Shown here piece by piece: positions 11,765 through 23,315 of a stretch of DNA of 64,000 nucleotides. The stretch is from positions 1-64,000 of the forward strand of contig NZ_LWQU01000011.1 in NCBI RefSeq assembly GCF_001650635.1. The letters are read 5' to 3'. The stretch comes from Magnetospirillum moscoviense (GTDB lineage Bacteria; Pseudomonadota; Alphaproteobacteria; Rhodospirillales; Magnetospirillaceae). Below the pieces are notes generated by a model. That model did no database searches, was not told where the DNA came from, and saw nothing but the letters and a program-made list of their open reading frames with translations. The position numbers were made by a program, and so were the translations under genes. The first letter of the stretch is position 1; each line of letters opens with the position of its first letter.

Positions 11765-13615
11765 TCAGGCGCTGGCCTGCACCAGCGCAAGATTACCGAA
11801 TCGCGCCTCGATATAGGCCACCAACTCGGCCACCGATTCGTCGATGGACTTGCCGGTGGTATCGAGATGCAGCTCGGGCTCGGCCGGCGGCTCGTAGGGG
11901 GCCGAGATGCCGGTGAATTCCGGGATTTCGCCCTTGCGGGCCTTCTTGTACAGGCCCTTGGGGTCGCGGCGTTCGCACTCGTTCAAGTCGGTGGCGACAT
12001 AGACCTCGTGGAAGGCGTCGGGGTCGATGGCGCGCACCCGGTCGCGGTCGGTGCGATAGGGGCTGATGAAGGCGGTCACCACCAGCAGGCCGGCCTTGGC
12101 CATCAGATGGGCGACCTCGCCGACGCGGCGGATGTTCTCGGCGCGGTCATCGGGCGAGAAGCCCAGGTCCGAGCACAGACCGTGGCGGACATTGTCGCCG
12201 TCCAGCACGCTGGCCTGCCAGCCCTTCTGGAACAGCCGGCGTTCCAGTTCCATGGCGATGGTCGACTTGCCGGCGCCCGACAGGCCGGTCAGCCACACCA
12301 CGCCGCCCTTGTGACCGTTGGCGACGGCGCGGGTATCGACGGTGACCTTGTGATCGACGGCATAGATGTTGCGGCTGGCCGCAGCCGCCTCGGCGATGAT
12401 GCCGCCGCCGACGATGTCGAAGCCGTGCACCAGCACGAAGCGGCCCAGGCGGGCGTTGGCGCCGAAGGCGTCGAAGGCGATGGCTGCGCGCGAGCGCAGC
12501 ACCACCTCTGCCACCGCGTTCTTCTGCACCACCTCGGCTTCGTGGCTGGCCAGATCGGCGACATCGACGACGCGTTCGATCGCGGCGACTTCGACACTGT
12601 ATTCGGCGGTGGCCAGCTTCAGCTTCAGGCGGTCGCCCTTGACCAGCGGCTCGCGGCCCAGCCAGAACACCCGGGCACGGATTTCATGGGCCAGGACCGG
12701 GCTGTTGTCGGCCAGGTGAGCCACTTGGCCGCGCTCGACGAAGATCGGCTCGTCCAGGGTGAAGCCGACCGAGCGGCCGGCCGCCGAAGCGAGTGTGGTA
12801 ACATGCTCGCCGGCCCAGTCCTCGATGGTGGCGACCCGGGCCGACTTGCCCGACGGCGAGAAGACCAGGCGGTCGCCGACCTTGAGGCGGCCGGATTCGA
12901 TGCGGCCGGCGATGATGCGGCGCTGGTCGAACTTGTAGACGTCCTGCACCGGCAGGCGCAGCGCCTGGTCGGTGGCCTGGGCGGCGCCATTGAAGCCATT
13001 CAGCGCCTCGATCACCGTCGGGCCCTTGTACCAGCCGGCCTGGCCCTTCTCGCGGACGAACTCGCCGCTGCGGGCCGACACCGGGATGACATGGGTCGGA
13101 ATCACGCCGATTCCGGCCAGATAGGCGCGGATTTCCGCCTCGACTTCCTTGAAGCGGGCTTCATCCCAGTTGACCAGGTCCATCTTGTTGACCGCCACCG
13201 CGATCTGGGTCAGCCCCAGAAGGTGCAGCAGATAGCCGTGACGGCGCGATTGTTCCTGCACGCCTTCATGGGCGTCGATCACCAGCACGGCGGCTTCGGC
13301 CGAGGCGGCGCCGGTGATCATGTTCTTCAGGAATTCCTTGTGACCGGGCGCGTCGATGATCAGCACCGGCCGCTCGCCGGTATGGAAATAAAGCTGCGAG
13401 GTGTCGATGGTGATGCCCTGGTCGCGCTCGGCCTGCAGGGCGTCCATGACGAAGGCCCACTCGAACGGCATGCCGCGCTTGTCGCAGACCTCGCGCAGGG
13501 CCTCGACCTTTCCTTCGGGCAGGGCGCCGGTTTCGTGCAGGACGCGACCCACCAGGGTCGACTTGCCGTGGTCGACATGGCCGACGACGACGATCTTCAG
13601 CGGAGTGTTGCTCAT
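11765..13615 (-). CDS. cysNC: Bifunctional sulfate adenylyltransferase subunit 1 / adenylylsulfate kinase
   Basis: About 616 residues. The N-terminal CysN GTPase half has G1 [17 protein letters not shown] and NKMDL. It drives formation of adenylylsulfate (APS) from ATP and sulfate with CysD. The C-terminal CysC half (from about residue 440) has P-loop [18 protein letters not shown] and FISPYRTDR and phosphorylates APS to PAPS. It is the last gene of the cysI-cysH-cysD-cysNC unit, 22 bases after cysD. The start at 13615 (MSNTPLK) has GAGG nine bases upstream; an ATG at 13621 is too close to that site. The frame is open further upstream through cysD, but that part is antisense-like noise. Confidence 0.95.
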   Translation of the reverse strand: MSNTPLKIVVVGHVDHGKSTLVGRVLHETGALPEGKVEALREVCDKRGMPFEWAFVMDALQAERDQGITIDTSQLYFHTGERPVLIIDAPGHKEFLKNMITGAASAEAAVLVIDAHEGVQEQSRRHGYLLHLLGLTQIAVAVNKMDLVNWDEARFKEVEAEIRAYLAGIGVIPTHVIPVSARSGEFVREKGQAGWYKGPTVIEALNGFNGAAQATDQALRLPVQDVYKFDQRRIIAGRIESGRLKVGDRLVFSPSGKSARVATIEDWAGEHVTTLASAAGRSVGFTLDEPIFVERGQVAHLADNSPVLAHEIRARVFWLGREPLVKGDRLKLKLATAEYSVEVAAIERVVDVADLASHEAEVVQKNAVAEVVLRSRAAIAFDAFGANARLGRFVLVHGFDIVGGGIIAEAAAASRNIYAVDHKVTVDTRAVANGHKGGVVWLTGLSGAGKSTIAMELERRLFQKGWQASVLDGDNVRHGLCSDLGFSPDDRAENIRRVGEVAHLMAKAGLLVVTAFISPYRTDRDRVRAIDPDAFHEVYVATDLNECERRDPKGLYKKARKGEIPEFTGISAPYEPPAEPELHLDTTGKSIDESVAELVAYIEARFGNLALVQASA

Positions 13616-13637
13616 ATCCATAATCCTCGTCGTTCGC

Positions 13638-14444
13638 TTACATGTAGCCGCCGGCACGCAGCCGTTCGAAGGCGTCTTCGGATTCCTTGTCCTGGGCGCG
13701 GCCCGAACGTTCGGAAATCCGGGTGGTTTCCAGTTCCTCGATGATTTCCTCGACATTCGAGGCGGTCGAGGCGACCGAGCCGGTGCACGGCGCGCAGCCG
13801 AGCGAGCGGTAACGCTTGCCGTCCTTGGCGAAGTAAAGATCGACCACCGGGATGTTCTCGCGGGCGATGTAGCGCCACACATCCAGCTCGGTCCAGGCCA
13901 GCAGGGGGTGGATACGCAAGGACGTGCCCGGGGCGAAGTCGGTCTTGAACTGGTCCCAGAATTCGGGCGGCTGATCACGCACGTCCCATTCGGCCTGTGC
14001 GTTGCGCGGGCTGAACACCCGCTCCTTGGCCCGGGTGCCTTCCTCGTCGCGGCGGATGCCGGCGATCACGCCGGTATAGCCGTGCTGGGCCAGCAGAGCC
14101 TTCAGGCCCTCGGTCTTCAAGGCGGTGCAGCAATTGACCCGGCCCTGGTGCGGCCCCATGCCGGCATCCAGCGCGGCGCGGTTCTCGCCGACGATCAGCG
14201 GCAGGTTCCATTCCTTGGCGACGCGGTCGCGGAACTCGATCATTTCCGGAATCTTGTGGTGGGTGTCGACATGCAGCACCGGAAACGGCACATGGCCGAA
14301 GAACGCCTTGCGGGCCAGCCACAGCATGACGTTGGAATCCTTGCCGATCGACCACAGCATGGCGATCTTGTCCAGGCGGTTGAAGGCCTCGCGCAGGATG
14401 TAGATCGACTGGGCTTCCAATTGGTCCAGATGGTTCATGGTCAT
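13638..14444 (-). CDS. cysD: Sulfate adenylyltransferase subunit 2
   Basis: About 268 residues, the ATP-pyrophosphatase-fold partner of Cys[13 protein letters not shown] is the PP-loop-type motif, and the conserved [25 protein letters not shown] and [11 protein letters not shown] segments are all present. The C-terminus ([12 protein letters not shown]...GGYM) is typical of the family. The start at 14444 or 14438 is likely; a further ATG at 14468 would overlap cysH by 14 bases. The cysH stop (14455) lies just before it, so translation is probably coupled. Confidence 0.95.
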   Translation of the reverse strand: MTMNHLDQLEAQSIYILREAFNRLDKIAMLWSIGKDSNVMLWLARKAFFGHVPFPVLHVDTHHKIPEMIEFRDRVAKEWNLPLIVGENRAALDAGMGPHQGRVNCCTALKTEGLKALLAQHGYTGVIAGIRRDEEGTRAKERVFSPRNAQAEWDVRDQPPEFWDQFKTDFAPGTSLRIHPLLAWTELDVWRYIARENIPVVDLYFAKDGKRYRSLGCAPCTGSVASTASNVEEIIEELETTRISERSGRAQDKESEDAFERLRAGGYM

Positions 14445-14454
14445 CGCTTTCTCG

Positions 14455-15143
14455 TCAGATACCGGCACCGTCGGTGCCGAAATTCAGGGTGTGGATTCCG
14501 CATTCGGACTTGGCCGACCCGACCCAGCGACCGGCGCGGGCCGGCTCGCCGGGCTTGGTCGGCCGGGTACAGGGCCAGCAGCCGATCGAGCGATAGCCCT
14601 GCTCGACCAGCGGATGACGCGGCAGGCCGCGCAGTTTGAAGGCGGTCTCGATCGCGTCTTCGCTCCAGTTGGCCAGCGGGCTGATCTTGGTGACCAGGCC
14701 GGCCTGCTCGACCGTCGAGATGGTCTGACGTTCCAGGCTGTGGCCGCGCTTCCTGCCGTCGATCAGCGCACCGTAAGGGGCGACGGCGCGGGCCAGCGGC
14801 CACACCTTGCGCAGCTCGCAGCAGCGGTCGGCATCGGTGCGCCACAAATCCTGGGCCGCCTTCAGATCCTCGTCGGTCGGGCGAACCACCACCACATTGG
14901 TCAGGCCCAGCTTGCGCTCGAGCTGATAGCGGTAGGCCAAGGTCTCGTCGAACAGCTCGCCGGTATCGAGGAAGATCACCGGCAGGTCCGGATCGACCTG
15001 GGCCACCAGATCCAGCAGCACCGCCGATTCGGCACCGAACGACGAGGTCACGGCGATGCGGCCGGGAAAGACATCCCTGGCCATCACCTCGATCAACTCG
15101 CGGCCTTCCAGGGCGCCATAGGCCGCACGCGGGTCGATCACGG

Positions 15144-15147
<4 letters not shown>
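14455..15147 (-). CDS. cysH: Phosphoadenylyl/adenylyl-sulfate reductase, [4Fe-4S] type
   Basis: About 230 residues. It reduces activated sulfate to sulfite with thioredoxin or glutaredoxin. The four cysteines CC...CWPC (DRCCELRK and SIGCWPC) that bind a [4Fe-4S] cluster mark it as the APS-reducing type rather than the cluster-free PAPS reductase. The catalytic Cys is in SECGIH near the C-terminus. The ATG at 15147 overlaps the cysI stop by four bases. A longer open frame upstream lies inside cysI and is not part of this gene. Confidence 0.93.
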
Positions 15148-17207
<2,060 letters not shown>

Positions 17208-17262
17208 CGAGATGTCCTCTTCTATTTCACACACGCAAGGTGTATGTTGATTTCGTATTCAC

Positions 17263-17292
17263 GTTATCGCGCTGCACAGTCTATAAAGTCAA
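17263..17292 (-). promoter_or_regulatory. Candidate promoter for the cys operon
   Basis: On the reverse strand TTGACT (17292-17287) and GATAAC (17268-17263) are separated by 18 bases, placing a start about 50 bases before cysI. The 17211-17354 interval is unusually AT-rich and serves two divergent genes. On the forward strand a TATAAT at 17308-17313 could serve the rhodanese, but its -35 is poor. Confidence 0.45.
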
Positions 17293-17354
17293 CAGGTTTC
17301 TGTGTTATATAATCCATAAACACACTAGACTAAACGTACAATCTGGAGAACATC

Positions 17355-17771
17355 ATGACCTATGCCGGAGAAATCACCCCCGCCGACGCCTGGGCGCGCC
17401 TGCAGGCCGAACCCAATACCAAGCTGATCGACGTGCGCACCCAGGCGGAATGGGTCTATGTCGGCCTGCCCGACCTGAGCGCCCTGGAAAAGCAGCCGAT
17501 CCTGGTGTCGTGGCAGGTATTCCCGACCATGGCCCGCAACGAATCCTTCGCCGAGCAGTTGGGCGGCCAGGGCATCGCCGACGCCGACGTGCTGCTGTTC
17601 CTGTGTCGGTCGGGGGTGCGTTCGAAGGCCGCCGCCGAGTTGATGACCCAGTTGGGCCACCAGCAATGCTGGAACATCACCGACGGATTCGAAGGCCCGC
17701 TGGACCCGGCCCGTCACCGCGGCGCCACCCAGGGCTGGAAGTCGGCGGGGCTGCCCTGGATTCAAGGATAA
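17355..17771 (+). CDS. Rhodanese-like sulfurtransferase
   Basis: 138 residues, single rhodanese domain. The active-site loop CRSGVRSKAAA (Cys near residue 87) fits a thiosulfate:acceptor sulfurtransferase or a sulfide-handling protein. The start TITPADAW-type N-terminus (EITPADAWARLQ) is typical of single-domain rhodaneses. It lies divergent from cysI across a short shared control region, which suggests a link to sulfur assimilation. No signal peptide, so cytoplasmic. Confidence 0.88.
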   Translation: MTYAGEITPADAWARLQAEPNTKLIDVRTQAEWVYVGLPDLSALEKQPILVSWQVFPTMARNESFAEQLGGQGIADADVLLFLCRSGVRSKAAAELMTQLGHQQCWNITDGFEGPLDPARHRGATQGWKSAGLPWIQG

Positions 17772-17776
17772 GGGTT

Positions 17777-17909
17777 TCCACCTAGTGTGGTGATTCCGAA
17801 GTTCGCATCAAAATGCGGACATCGGAATCACCTCACAATTCAACAGATTAGTGGCCTGCTCATCCCAGAAATTCACTTGCGAATTTCTGGGGCAGGACAC
17901 TAGGTTGGA
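17777..17909. repeat. Nested palindromic element after the rhodanese gene
   Basis: This 133-bp stretch fills most of the 247-base gap between the rhodanese and the L,D-transpeptidase. The outer arms are TCCACCTAGTGT (17777-17788) and ACACTAGGTTGGA (17897-17909). Inside are two hairpins: TGATTCCGA/TCGGAATCA (17791-17830) and CCCAGAAATTC/GAATTTCTGGG (about 17864-17891). No ORF or transposase. It looks like a non-autonomous repeat, or two back-to-back structured units. Confidence 0.7.
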
Positions 17910-18018
17910 TGTGGCACTTGTGCCGCACCCGACCGGCGTAAATGGGCAAAATTGTCACAAGGATTGACTTCGGGCGGCAGGGGGCGGATATCCATGAACC
18001 GCGCCGCCATCCTTATTC

Positions 18019-19611
18019 ATGCCGAGTGGTTTTCCCGTGTCCCTGGCTCGTCCTTTCCTGATCGGCTTGTCGTTGGCCCTGGCGTCGCTTGCCTGGCCGG
18101 CGTGCGCCGCCGAAACGCCCGGGGACCTGCAAAAGCGGCTGGAATCCGAGGCGGCGCCGAAAATCGGCGACCGCACCTTGGACCCTGCCCCGCTGACCGG
18201 CTTCTATCGCCAGCGCGGGCACCGCCTGGCCTGGACCGAGGGCAAGGGCGAGCGGGTGGTCGGCGATATCCTGGCCGTCGCCGCCGGCGAGGGGCTGTCG
18301 GCCGACAATTACGCCATTCCCGCCACCAATTCGGCGATCGACCGCGACCTGTTGATCAGCGACGCCCTGGCCCGCTTCGGCCACGACCTGGCGACCGGGC
18401 GCATCGCGCCGACCCGCTCGGTCGGCGGCATGGGGCCGGACACGCGGCCAAGCTTCGACGCCACCCGCTTCCTGATCGACCTGTCGTCCGGCAAGGATGT
18501 CGCCGCCCTGCTGGAAGTGCTGCCGCCGCCCTATGCCGGCTATCAGCGCCTGAAGCTCGCGCTGGAGCATTATCGCAAGCTGGTCGCCGCCGGCGGCTGG
18601 CCTGTCATCCCGGATGGCACCTCGATCAAGGCCGAAGCCGAGGACGAGCGCCTGTTGCTGGTGCGCCGCCGCCTGATCATGACCGGCGAACTGGCCGCCG
18701 CGCACGACAAGGGCAAGCGCCTGGACAAGCCGCTTGCCGACGCGTTGAAGACCTTCCAGAACCGCCACGGTATCGAGCCCGACGGTTTCGTCGGCAAGCA
18801 GACCCTGACCGCCTTGAACGTGCCGGCGGAAGAGCGGATGCGCCAGGTCCAGGCCAACCTGGAACGCTGGCGCTGGATGCCGCACCGGCTGGATTCGTCG
18901 CACATCGCCGTCAATCTGCCGGCCGCGCACCTGGAACTGGTGCGCGAGGGCCGCATCGACCTGGCCATGCGCGTCGTCGTCGGCGACGTCAAAAGCCCGA
19001 CACCGACCATGGCCACCACGCTCAGTTCGGTGGTGCTGAACCCGACCTGGACGGTGCCGCCCGGCATCGCCACCAAGGAGATCCTGCCCAAGCTGCGCAA
19101 GGAACCCAACTATCTGGTGGCCAACAACATGGTCATCCTGGACGCCTTCGACGGCGATTCGGCCAAGCAGCAGGGCATCGGCATCGACTGGTCGCGGCAA
19201 TCGCGCTTTCCCGGCCGACTGCGCCAGCGTCCCGGCCCCGACAACGCCCTGGGCCAGATCAAGTTCAACCTGTCCAATTCCGACGACATCTATCTGCACG
19301 ACACCCCCAAGCGCCAGTATTTCGGCCGCATCTTCCGGGCTCTGTCGCATGGTTGCGTGCGCCTGGAACGTCCGCTGGACCTGGCCAAGTCGCTGATCGG
19401 CGGCGAGATGGCCGACAAGGTGCCCGAGCTGATCAGCGCCGCCGACACCAAGACCATCAAGCTGGACAAGGCGCTGACGGTCTATCTGATGTATTTCACC
19501 GCCTGGGCCGAAGAGGATGGCACCGTCCATTTTCGCGACGACCTTTACGGCCATGATGCCCGCCTGAAGGCCGCCCTGAAGCGCCCGGCCCGGGTGGGCC
19601 CCGCCAACTAG
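18019..19611 (+). CDS. L,D-transpeptidase (YcbB/LdtD type)
   Basis: 530 residues with an N-terminal signal or anchor segment (about residues 12-30, PFLIGLSLALASLAWPACA), so periplasmic. A scaffold region, a peptidoglycan-binding domain (LKTFQNRHGIEPDGFVGKQTL, given here in part around residues 245-270) and a YkuD catalytic domain follow. The active-site motif SHGCVRL has the nucleophilic Cys, with an upstream His (YLHDTPK). It would form 3-3 crosslinks in peptidoglycan. It is followed by a DUF882 gene, a common pairing of cell-wall genes. Confidence 0.9.
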   Translation: MPSGFPVSLARPFLIGLSLALASLAWPACAAETPGDLQKRLESEAAPKIGDRTLDPAPLTGFYRQRGHRLAWTEGKGERVVGDILAVAAGEGLSADNYAIPATNSAIDRDLLISDALARFGHDLATGRIAPTRSVGGMGPDTRPSFDATRFLIDLSSGKDVAALLEVLPPPYAGYQRLKLALEHYRKLVAAGGWPVIPDGTSIKAEAEDERLLLVRRRLIMTGELAAAHDKGKRLDKPLADALKTFQNRHGIEPDGFVGKQTLTALNVPAEERMRQVQANLERWRWMPHRLDSSHIAVNLPAAHLELVREGRIDLAMRVVVGDVKSPTPTMATTLSSVVLNPTWTVPPGIATKEILPKLRKEPNYLVANNMVILDAFDGDSAKQQGIGIDWSRQSRFPGRLRQRPGPDNALGQIKFNLSNSDDIYLHDTPKRQYFGRIFRALSHGCVRLERPLDLAKSLIGGEMADKVPELISAADTKTIKLDKALTVYLMYFTAWAEEDGTVHFRDDLYGHDARLKAALKRPARVGPAN

Positions 19612-19704
19612 ATTGTGCGCAACATCTCTAAGGTCCACACCTGAGAGGTTGACTCAGCCCCCACACTCGATGGTATGAATTTCGCCTCACCTCAGGGGGG
19701 TGTC

Positions 19705-20274
19705 ATGGGTTTCGAAGGTCAGAGCAAGGACGAAGGGACGCTATCGCGTCGTTCGTTTCTGGCGGGCGGCTTGGCCGCGATCGCCGGGGCCTGTTTGGTT
19801 TCCCCGGTGGAAGCCGCCGTCCGCGCCATGCCCGAACGCGGGCTGCATCTTTACAACATCCATACCGGCGAATGGCTGAAGACCGTCTATTGGGCGGAAG
19901 GGCGCTATCTGCCCAAGGCGCTGACGCAGGTGAACCGCATGCTGCGCGACCATCGTTCGGGTGAGACCCATCCCATGGACCCGCGCCTCTTGGACCTGAT
20001 GGTCGCCGTGCACAAGAAGCTGGGCAACAAGGGCGCCATCCACATTATTTCCGGCTACCGGTCGCCGCAGACCAACGCCATTCTGGCCTCGGCCACCGAC
20101 GGCGTCGCCCATGGCAGCCTGCACATGGCCGGCAAGGCGGTGGATATCCGCATGCCCGGAAAAAGCACCCGCATCGTCGGCCGCGCCGCCAAGATGCTGA
20201 AGGCCGGCGGTGTCGGCACCTATCCGGCCTCGCAATTCGTTCACATCGACACCGGCCGCGTTCGGACCTGGTAA
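19705..20274 (+). CDS. DUF882 / M15-like periplasmic protein with Tat signal
   Basis: About 189 residues. The N-terminus has a twin-arginine signal (SRRSFLAGG, about residues 12-20) followed by a hydrophobic stretch. The mature part has SGYRSPQTNAIL and HMAGKAVDIRM, the metal-binding pattern of D,D-/L,D-carboxypeptidases of the M15 fold. The last conserved His is in QFVHIDTG. It probably trims peptidoglycan peptides. The start at 19705 has GGGGGG close upstream; an ATG at 19675 is in frame but lacks a site. Likely functionally linked to the transpeptidase before it. Confidence 0.85.
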   Translation: MGFEGQSKDEGTLSRRSFLAGGLAAIAGACLVSPVEAAVRAMPERGLHLYNIHTGEWLKTVYWAEGRYLPKALTQVNRMLRDHRSGETHPMDPRLLDLMVAVHKKLGNKGAIHIISGYRSPQTNAILASATDGVAHGSLHMAGKAVDIRMPGKSTRIVGRAAKMLKAGGVGTYPASQFVHIDTGRVRTW

Positions 20275-20295
20275 GCAATCCGGCTACCGGATTGC
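20275..20295 (+). terminator. Hairpin immediately after the DUF882 stop codon
   Basis: GCAATCCGG (20275-20283) and CCGGATTGC (20287-20295) form a perfect 9-bp stem with a 3-base loop, starting at the base after TAA. There is no T-run, so it may protect the mRNA end or act as a weak terminator. Confidence 0.5.
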
Positions 20296-20350
20296 GCCAA
20301 GCCCGCGTGGCGTCTGAACGGCCCCGGGACGGGGCGCCAAAGGCAGAACC

Positions 20351-21013
20351 TTACCGGCCTTCCAGCAGCGGCTTCAAGCTCTCCAGCGCCTGGGCCAGCG
20401 ATTCCGCCGGAACCGAGCGCAGGTCCATTCCCATCCAGCCCGACGGCAGCTCGAAATTCTTTGGATCGACCCGGCCGATCATCAGGCGGCTCAGTTCGGT
20501 CTGGACCGGGATGTGGCGGCCGTCGGGACCGGTCAGGGTGCCGGCGGCCTTGATCATGATGCCCTCGCGGGTGAACCAGGCGTCACCGTCGAAGCGACCG
20601 CCGCGCGGCCCCTGCCCGACCACCCGGTAGCGGGTGGTCCGATGGCCGTTGACATCCTCGTCGCCCAAGGGGGTACGGCTGACGGTCAGATTGTCGATTC
20701 CACCGGCGATGACCCCCAGGGCCCTTAGGCTAAGGCCGACATACCACTTCCCCGACGGCTTCATCATCCAGGCGGAATCGAGGTCGCGCCGGATCAGGAT
20801 GGTCTGGCTGCCGCCCTTGGTCATGTAGGACCGGCGCTCGCGGCCATGCTGGTGCCACAGCAATCCGCTATAGGTGCCCTTGTCGCTGGAAACAGTGAAA
20901 TCGGCCGTGTAGGACACGGCGGGATCCAGCAGGTCCAGCGCCCGCTCGGCGGCGACGGCCGGCACCGCCCCCAACGACATCAGCACACTCACCAGCACCA
21001 GCAGCCATCGCAT
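20351..21013 (-). CDS. Secreted protein of unknown function
   Basis: 220 residues with a clear signal peptide (MRWLLVLVSVLMSLGAVPAVAA). The mature part is beta-rich with alternating strands such as SYTADFTV, KWYVGLSL and HRTTRYRVVG. This resembles periplasmic proteins of a LolA-like or DUF4412-like type, but I cannot place it in a family with certainty. A good ribosome site (GGAAGGA) precedes the start. It is alone, convergent with the DUF882 gene and divergent from the hybrid kinase. Confidence 0.75.
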   Translation of the reverse strand: MRWLLVLVSVLMSLGAVPAVAAERALDLLDPAVSYTADFTVSSDKGTYSGLLWHQHGRERRSYMTKGGSQTILIRRDLDSAWMMKPSGKWYVGLSLRALGVIAGGIDNLTVSRTPLGDEDVNGHRTTRYRVVGQGPRGGRFDGDAWFTREGIMIKAAGTLTGPDGRHIPVQTELSRLMIGRVDPKNFELPSGWMGMDLRSVPAESLAQALESLKPLLEGR

Positions 21014-21128
21014 CGCAAATCCTTCCGAACGTCTCGGGTATTAACCCCTAGGAACCCTTTCGCATCGAGCACAGGTACGAGTACCATGTTCGACGAACTG
21101 CTTCAGCCGGAAAGGCATCCCCCCGCTC

Positions 21129-23207
21129 ATGCTCGCCCACGGCGTCGCCGACCAACTGCATATGATCGACCGTGCGGTCGCGACGCTGACGCGCGCCACC
21201 GAGGCGTTGCTGAAGGCCGCCGACGAGGTGTCGCTGCTGGAAGACATCTGCCGCATCGCCGTCGATGTCGCCGGCTACCGCCTGGCCTGGGTCGGCATGC
21301 CCGAGCACACCCCGGACAGGGAGGTGTCGGCGGTTGCCGCCGCCGGCCAGGGCCGCAGCTATCTTCAGGAAATCAGTGTGGCGTGGGATGACGGGCCGCT
21401 GGGGCGCGGGCCGGTCGGCACCGCCATTCGCACCGGCCGGACCCAGGTGGTCCGGTCCATCGAGACCCATGCCGACTTCGCCCCCTGGCGCGAGGCCGCC
21501 AGCCGCCACGGCTTTCGCGCGGTCGTGTCGCTGCCGCTGGGCGAGGTGGGCGACATCGTCGGCGCCCTGAACATCTATGCCGGGGAACCCGCCGCCTTCG
21601 ACGACGACACCGTACGCCTGCTGGAAGACGTCGCCCGCAACCTGACCTATGGCGTCCGCGCGCTTCGCATCAAGGCCGAGCACGACAAGGCGGTGCGCGA
21701 CCTGGCCGAAAGCGAAGAACGCTACCGCTCGCTGGTCGAGATGACCCCCGACGCCATCCTGGTCCATTCCAAAGGCGTCATCTTGTACGCCAACCCGGCG
21801 GCCGGGCGGGTGTTCGGGGCCGAGGGCCGCCCGATGACCGGCTTGAACATCGTCGATCTGGTCCCGGCCGAAATGCGCGACACCATCGCGCGCCGCGTCG
21901 CCAACCCGCCAACCGGCCGGGTGCTGGCCGAGCATCCGATGTGCCGCATCGACGGCACCCCCTTCGACGCCGAAGTGGTCGGCAGCTCGGTGGCCTATCA
22001 CGGCCACCCGGCCCGGTTCCTGGTCATCCGCGACGTCACCGAACGCCGTCAGGTGCAGGAACAATTGGTGCAGACCTCGAAGCTGGCCACCCTGGGCGAA
22101 ATGGCCGCCGGCCTGGTGCACGAATTGTCGCAGCCCCTGAACATCATCCGCCTGACCGCCGAAGGGGCGCTGCTGTTCATGGAGCGCGGCAAGGCCACGC
22201 CCGAATGGCAGGCCCAGCAATTCGAGCTGATCGCCGAGCAGTCGCAGCGCACCGCCGAGATCATCGACGATATCCGCATCTTCTCGCGCCGCGATTCGTC
22301 GCCGATCCAGGTGTTCGACGCCATCGGCGCGGTGCGGTCGGCCTTGGCGGTGCTGGAAGGCCAGATGCGGCCCGACGAAATCGAGGTCGAGACCGATCTG
22401 CCCGAGGCGATGGTGCCGGTACGCGGGCGCCGGGTCCAGCTCGAGCAGGTGATCATGAACCTGCTGTCCAACGCCCACCATGCGCTCAAGGAAAAGCAGG
22501 CCGACCAGACCGGCGGCTGGGTCGCTACCGTGGCGGTGTCGGCCAGGCGCCGCGGCGACGGGCTGGTCATCACCGTCGAGGATACCGGCCCGGGCATTCC
22601 GCCCGCGGTGCGTCCCCGTATCTTCGAACCCTTCTTCACCACCAAGGAGGCCGGACGCGGCACCGGCCTGGGCCTGTCGGTCAGCTTCGGCATCATCAAC
22701 TCGATGGGCGGGCGACTGGAAATCCAGGACCGCGCCATCGGCGCCTGCTTCACCATCACGCTTCCCGTCGATGACCTGACCGGCATCGGCCACGACCCCG
22801 AAGTGGTGCCGCCCCCACAGAATCAGTTGACGGCCACCGGCCATATCATGGTGGTCGATGATGAGAAGACCGCCGCCGCCACCGTCGGGCGCTATCTCGA
22901 GGAACTGGGCCACCGCGTCACCTTGTGCACCAGCGGCAGCCAGGCCTATGAGACCTTCATGCGCGACCCGGCCGACGTGGTGATCACCGATCTGCGCATG
23001 CCGGCCGGCGGCGGCGAGCAATTGGTCGAACGGCTGCGCGATTTCGACCCGCTGTTGCCGATCATCATCGTCACCGGCCATCTGGGCGCCACCGAGCGAC
23101 TGGCCGAAAACCTGCAAGACGATCGCTGCACCGTGCTGAAGAAACCGGTGGCCCTGGCCCGCCTGGGCGACATCGTCATCGACTTCCTTCAGCCGCCCGG
23201 CGAGTAG
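21129..23207 (+). CDS. Hybrid sensor histidine kinase (GAF-PAS-HisKA-ATPase-receiver)
   Basis: 692 residues, no membrane helix. A GAF domain (about residues 20-180) and a PAS domain (about 195-305) precede the phosphoacceptor helix (LGEMAAGLVHELSQPLNIIRL, here about residues 318-338), the ATPase (N box NLLSNAHHAL, G1 EDTGPGI, G2 GTGLGLSVS) and a C-terminal receiver domain (MVVDDEK, Asp in VVITDLRMP, Lys in VLKKPV). The type HELSQPLN is that of the DctB/FixL-like group. The next gene is a NarL-type regulator 108 bases downstream, the probable output partner. Confidence 0.9.
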   Translation: MLAHGVADQLHMIDRAVATLTRATEALLKAADEVSLLEDICRIAVDVAGYRLAWVGMPEHTPDREVSAVAAAGQGRSYLQEISVAWDDGPLGRGPVGTAIRTGRTQVVRSIETHADFAPWREAASRHGFRAVVSLPLGEVGDIVGALNIYAGEPAAFDDDTVRLLEDVARNLTYGVRALRIKAEHDKAVRDLAESEERYRSLVEMTPDAILVHSKGVILYANPAAGRVFGAEGRPMTGLNIVDLVPAEMRDTIARRVANPPTGRVLAEHPMCRIDGTPFDAEVVGSSVAYHGHPARFLVIRDVTERRQVQEQLVQTSKLATLGEMAAGLVHELSQPLNIIRLTAEGALLFMERGKATPEWQAQQFELIAEQSQRTAEIIDDIRIFSRRDSSPIQVFDAIGAVRSALAVLEGQMRPDEIEVETDLPEAMVPVRGRRVQLEQVIMNLLSNAHHALKEKQADQTGGWVATVAVSARRRGDGLVITVEDTGPGIPPAVRPRIFEPFFTTKEAGRGTGLGLSVSFGIINSMGGRLEIQDRAIGACFTITLPVDDLTGIGHDPEVVPPPQNQLTATGHIMVVDDEKTAAATVGRYLEELGHRVTLCTSGSQAYETFMRDPADVVITDLRMPAGGGEQLVERLRDFDPLLPIIIVTGHLGATERLAENLQDDRCTVLKKPVALARLGDIVIDFLQPPGE

Positions 23208-23315
23208 GGCCAGCCCGCCGCCAAACGCCATTCCTTTTGGTTGGCATCCCCTAAACGCCTCAGTATAGTACCGCTACGCCGTTGCCGGGTGCGACGGAAA
23301 GCGGAGGTGCGTTCC

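Noticed and set aside
11867-13744. A 625-codon forward frame opposite cysNC
   Set aside because: Shadow of a strongly conserved gene; no recognisable domain.
13616-13978. N-terminal extension of CysN by about 120 residues
   Set aside because: The added residues are an off-frame reading of cysD; conserved CysN begins at MSNTPLK with a ribosome site.
21048-23231. A 727-codon reverse frame opposite the hybrid kinase
   Set aside because: Same reasons: shadow of a multidomain kinase with clear motifs.
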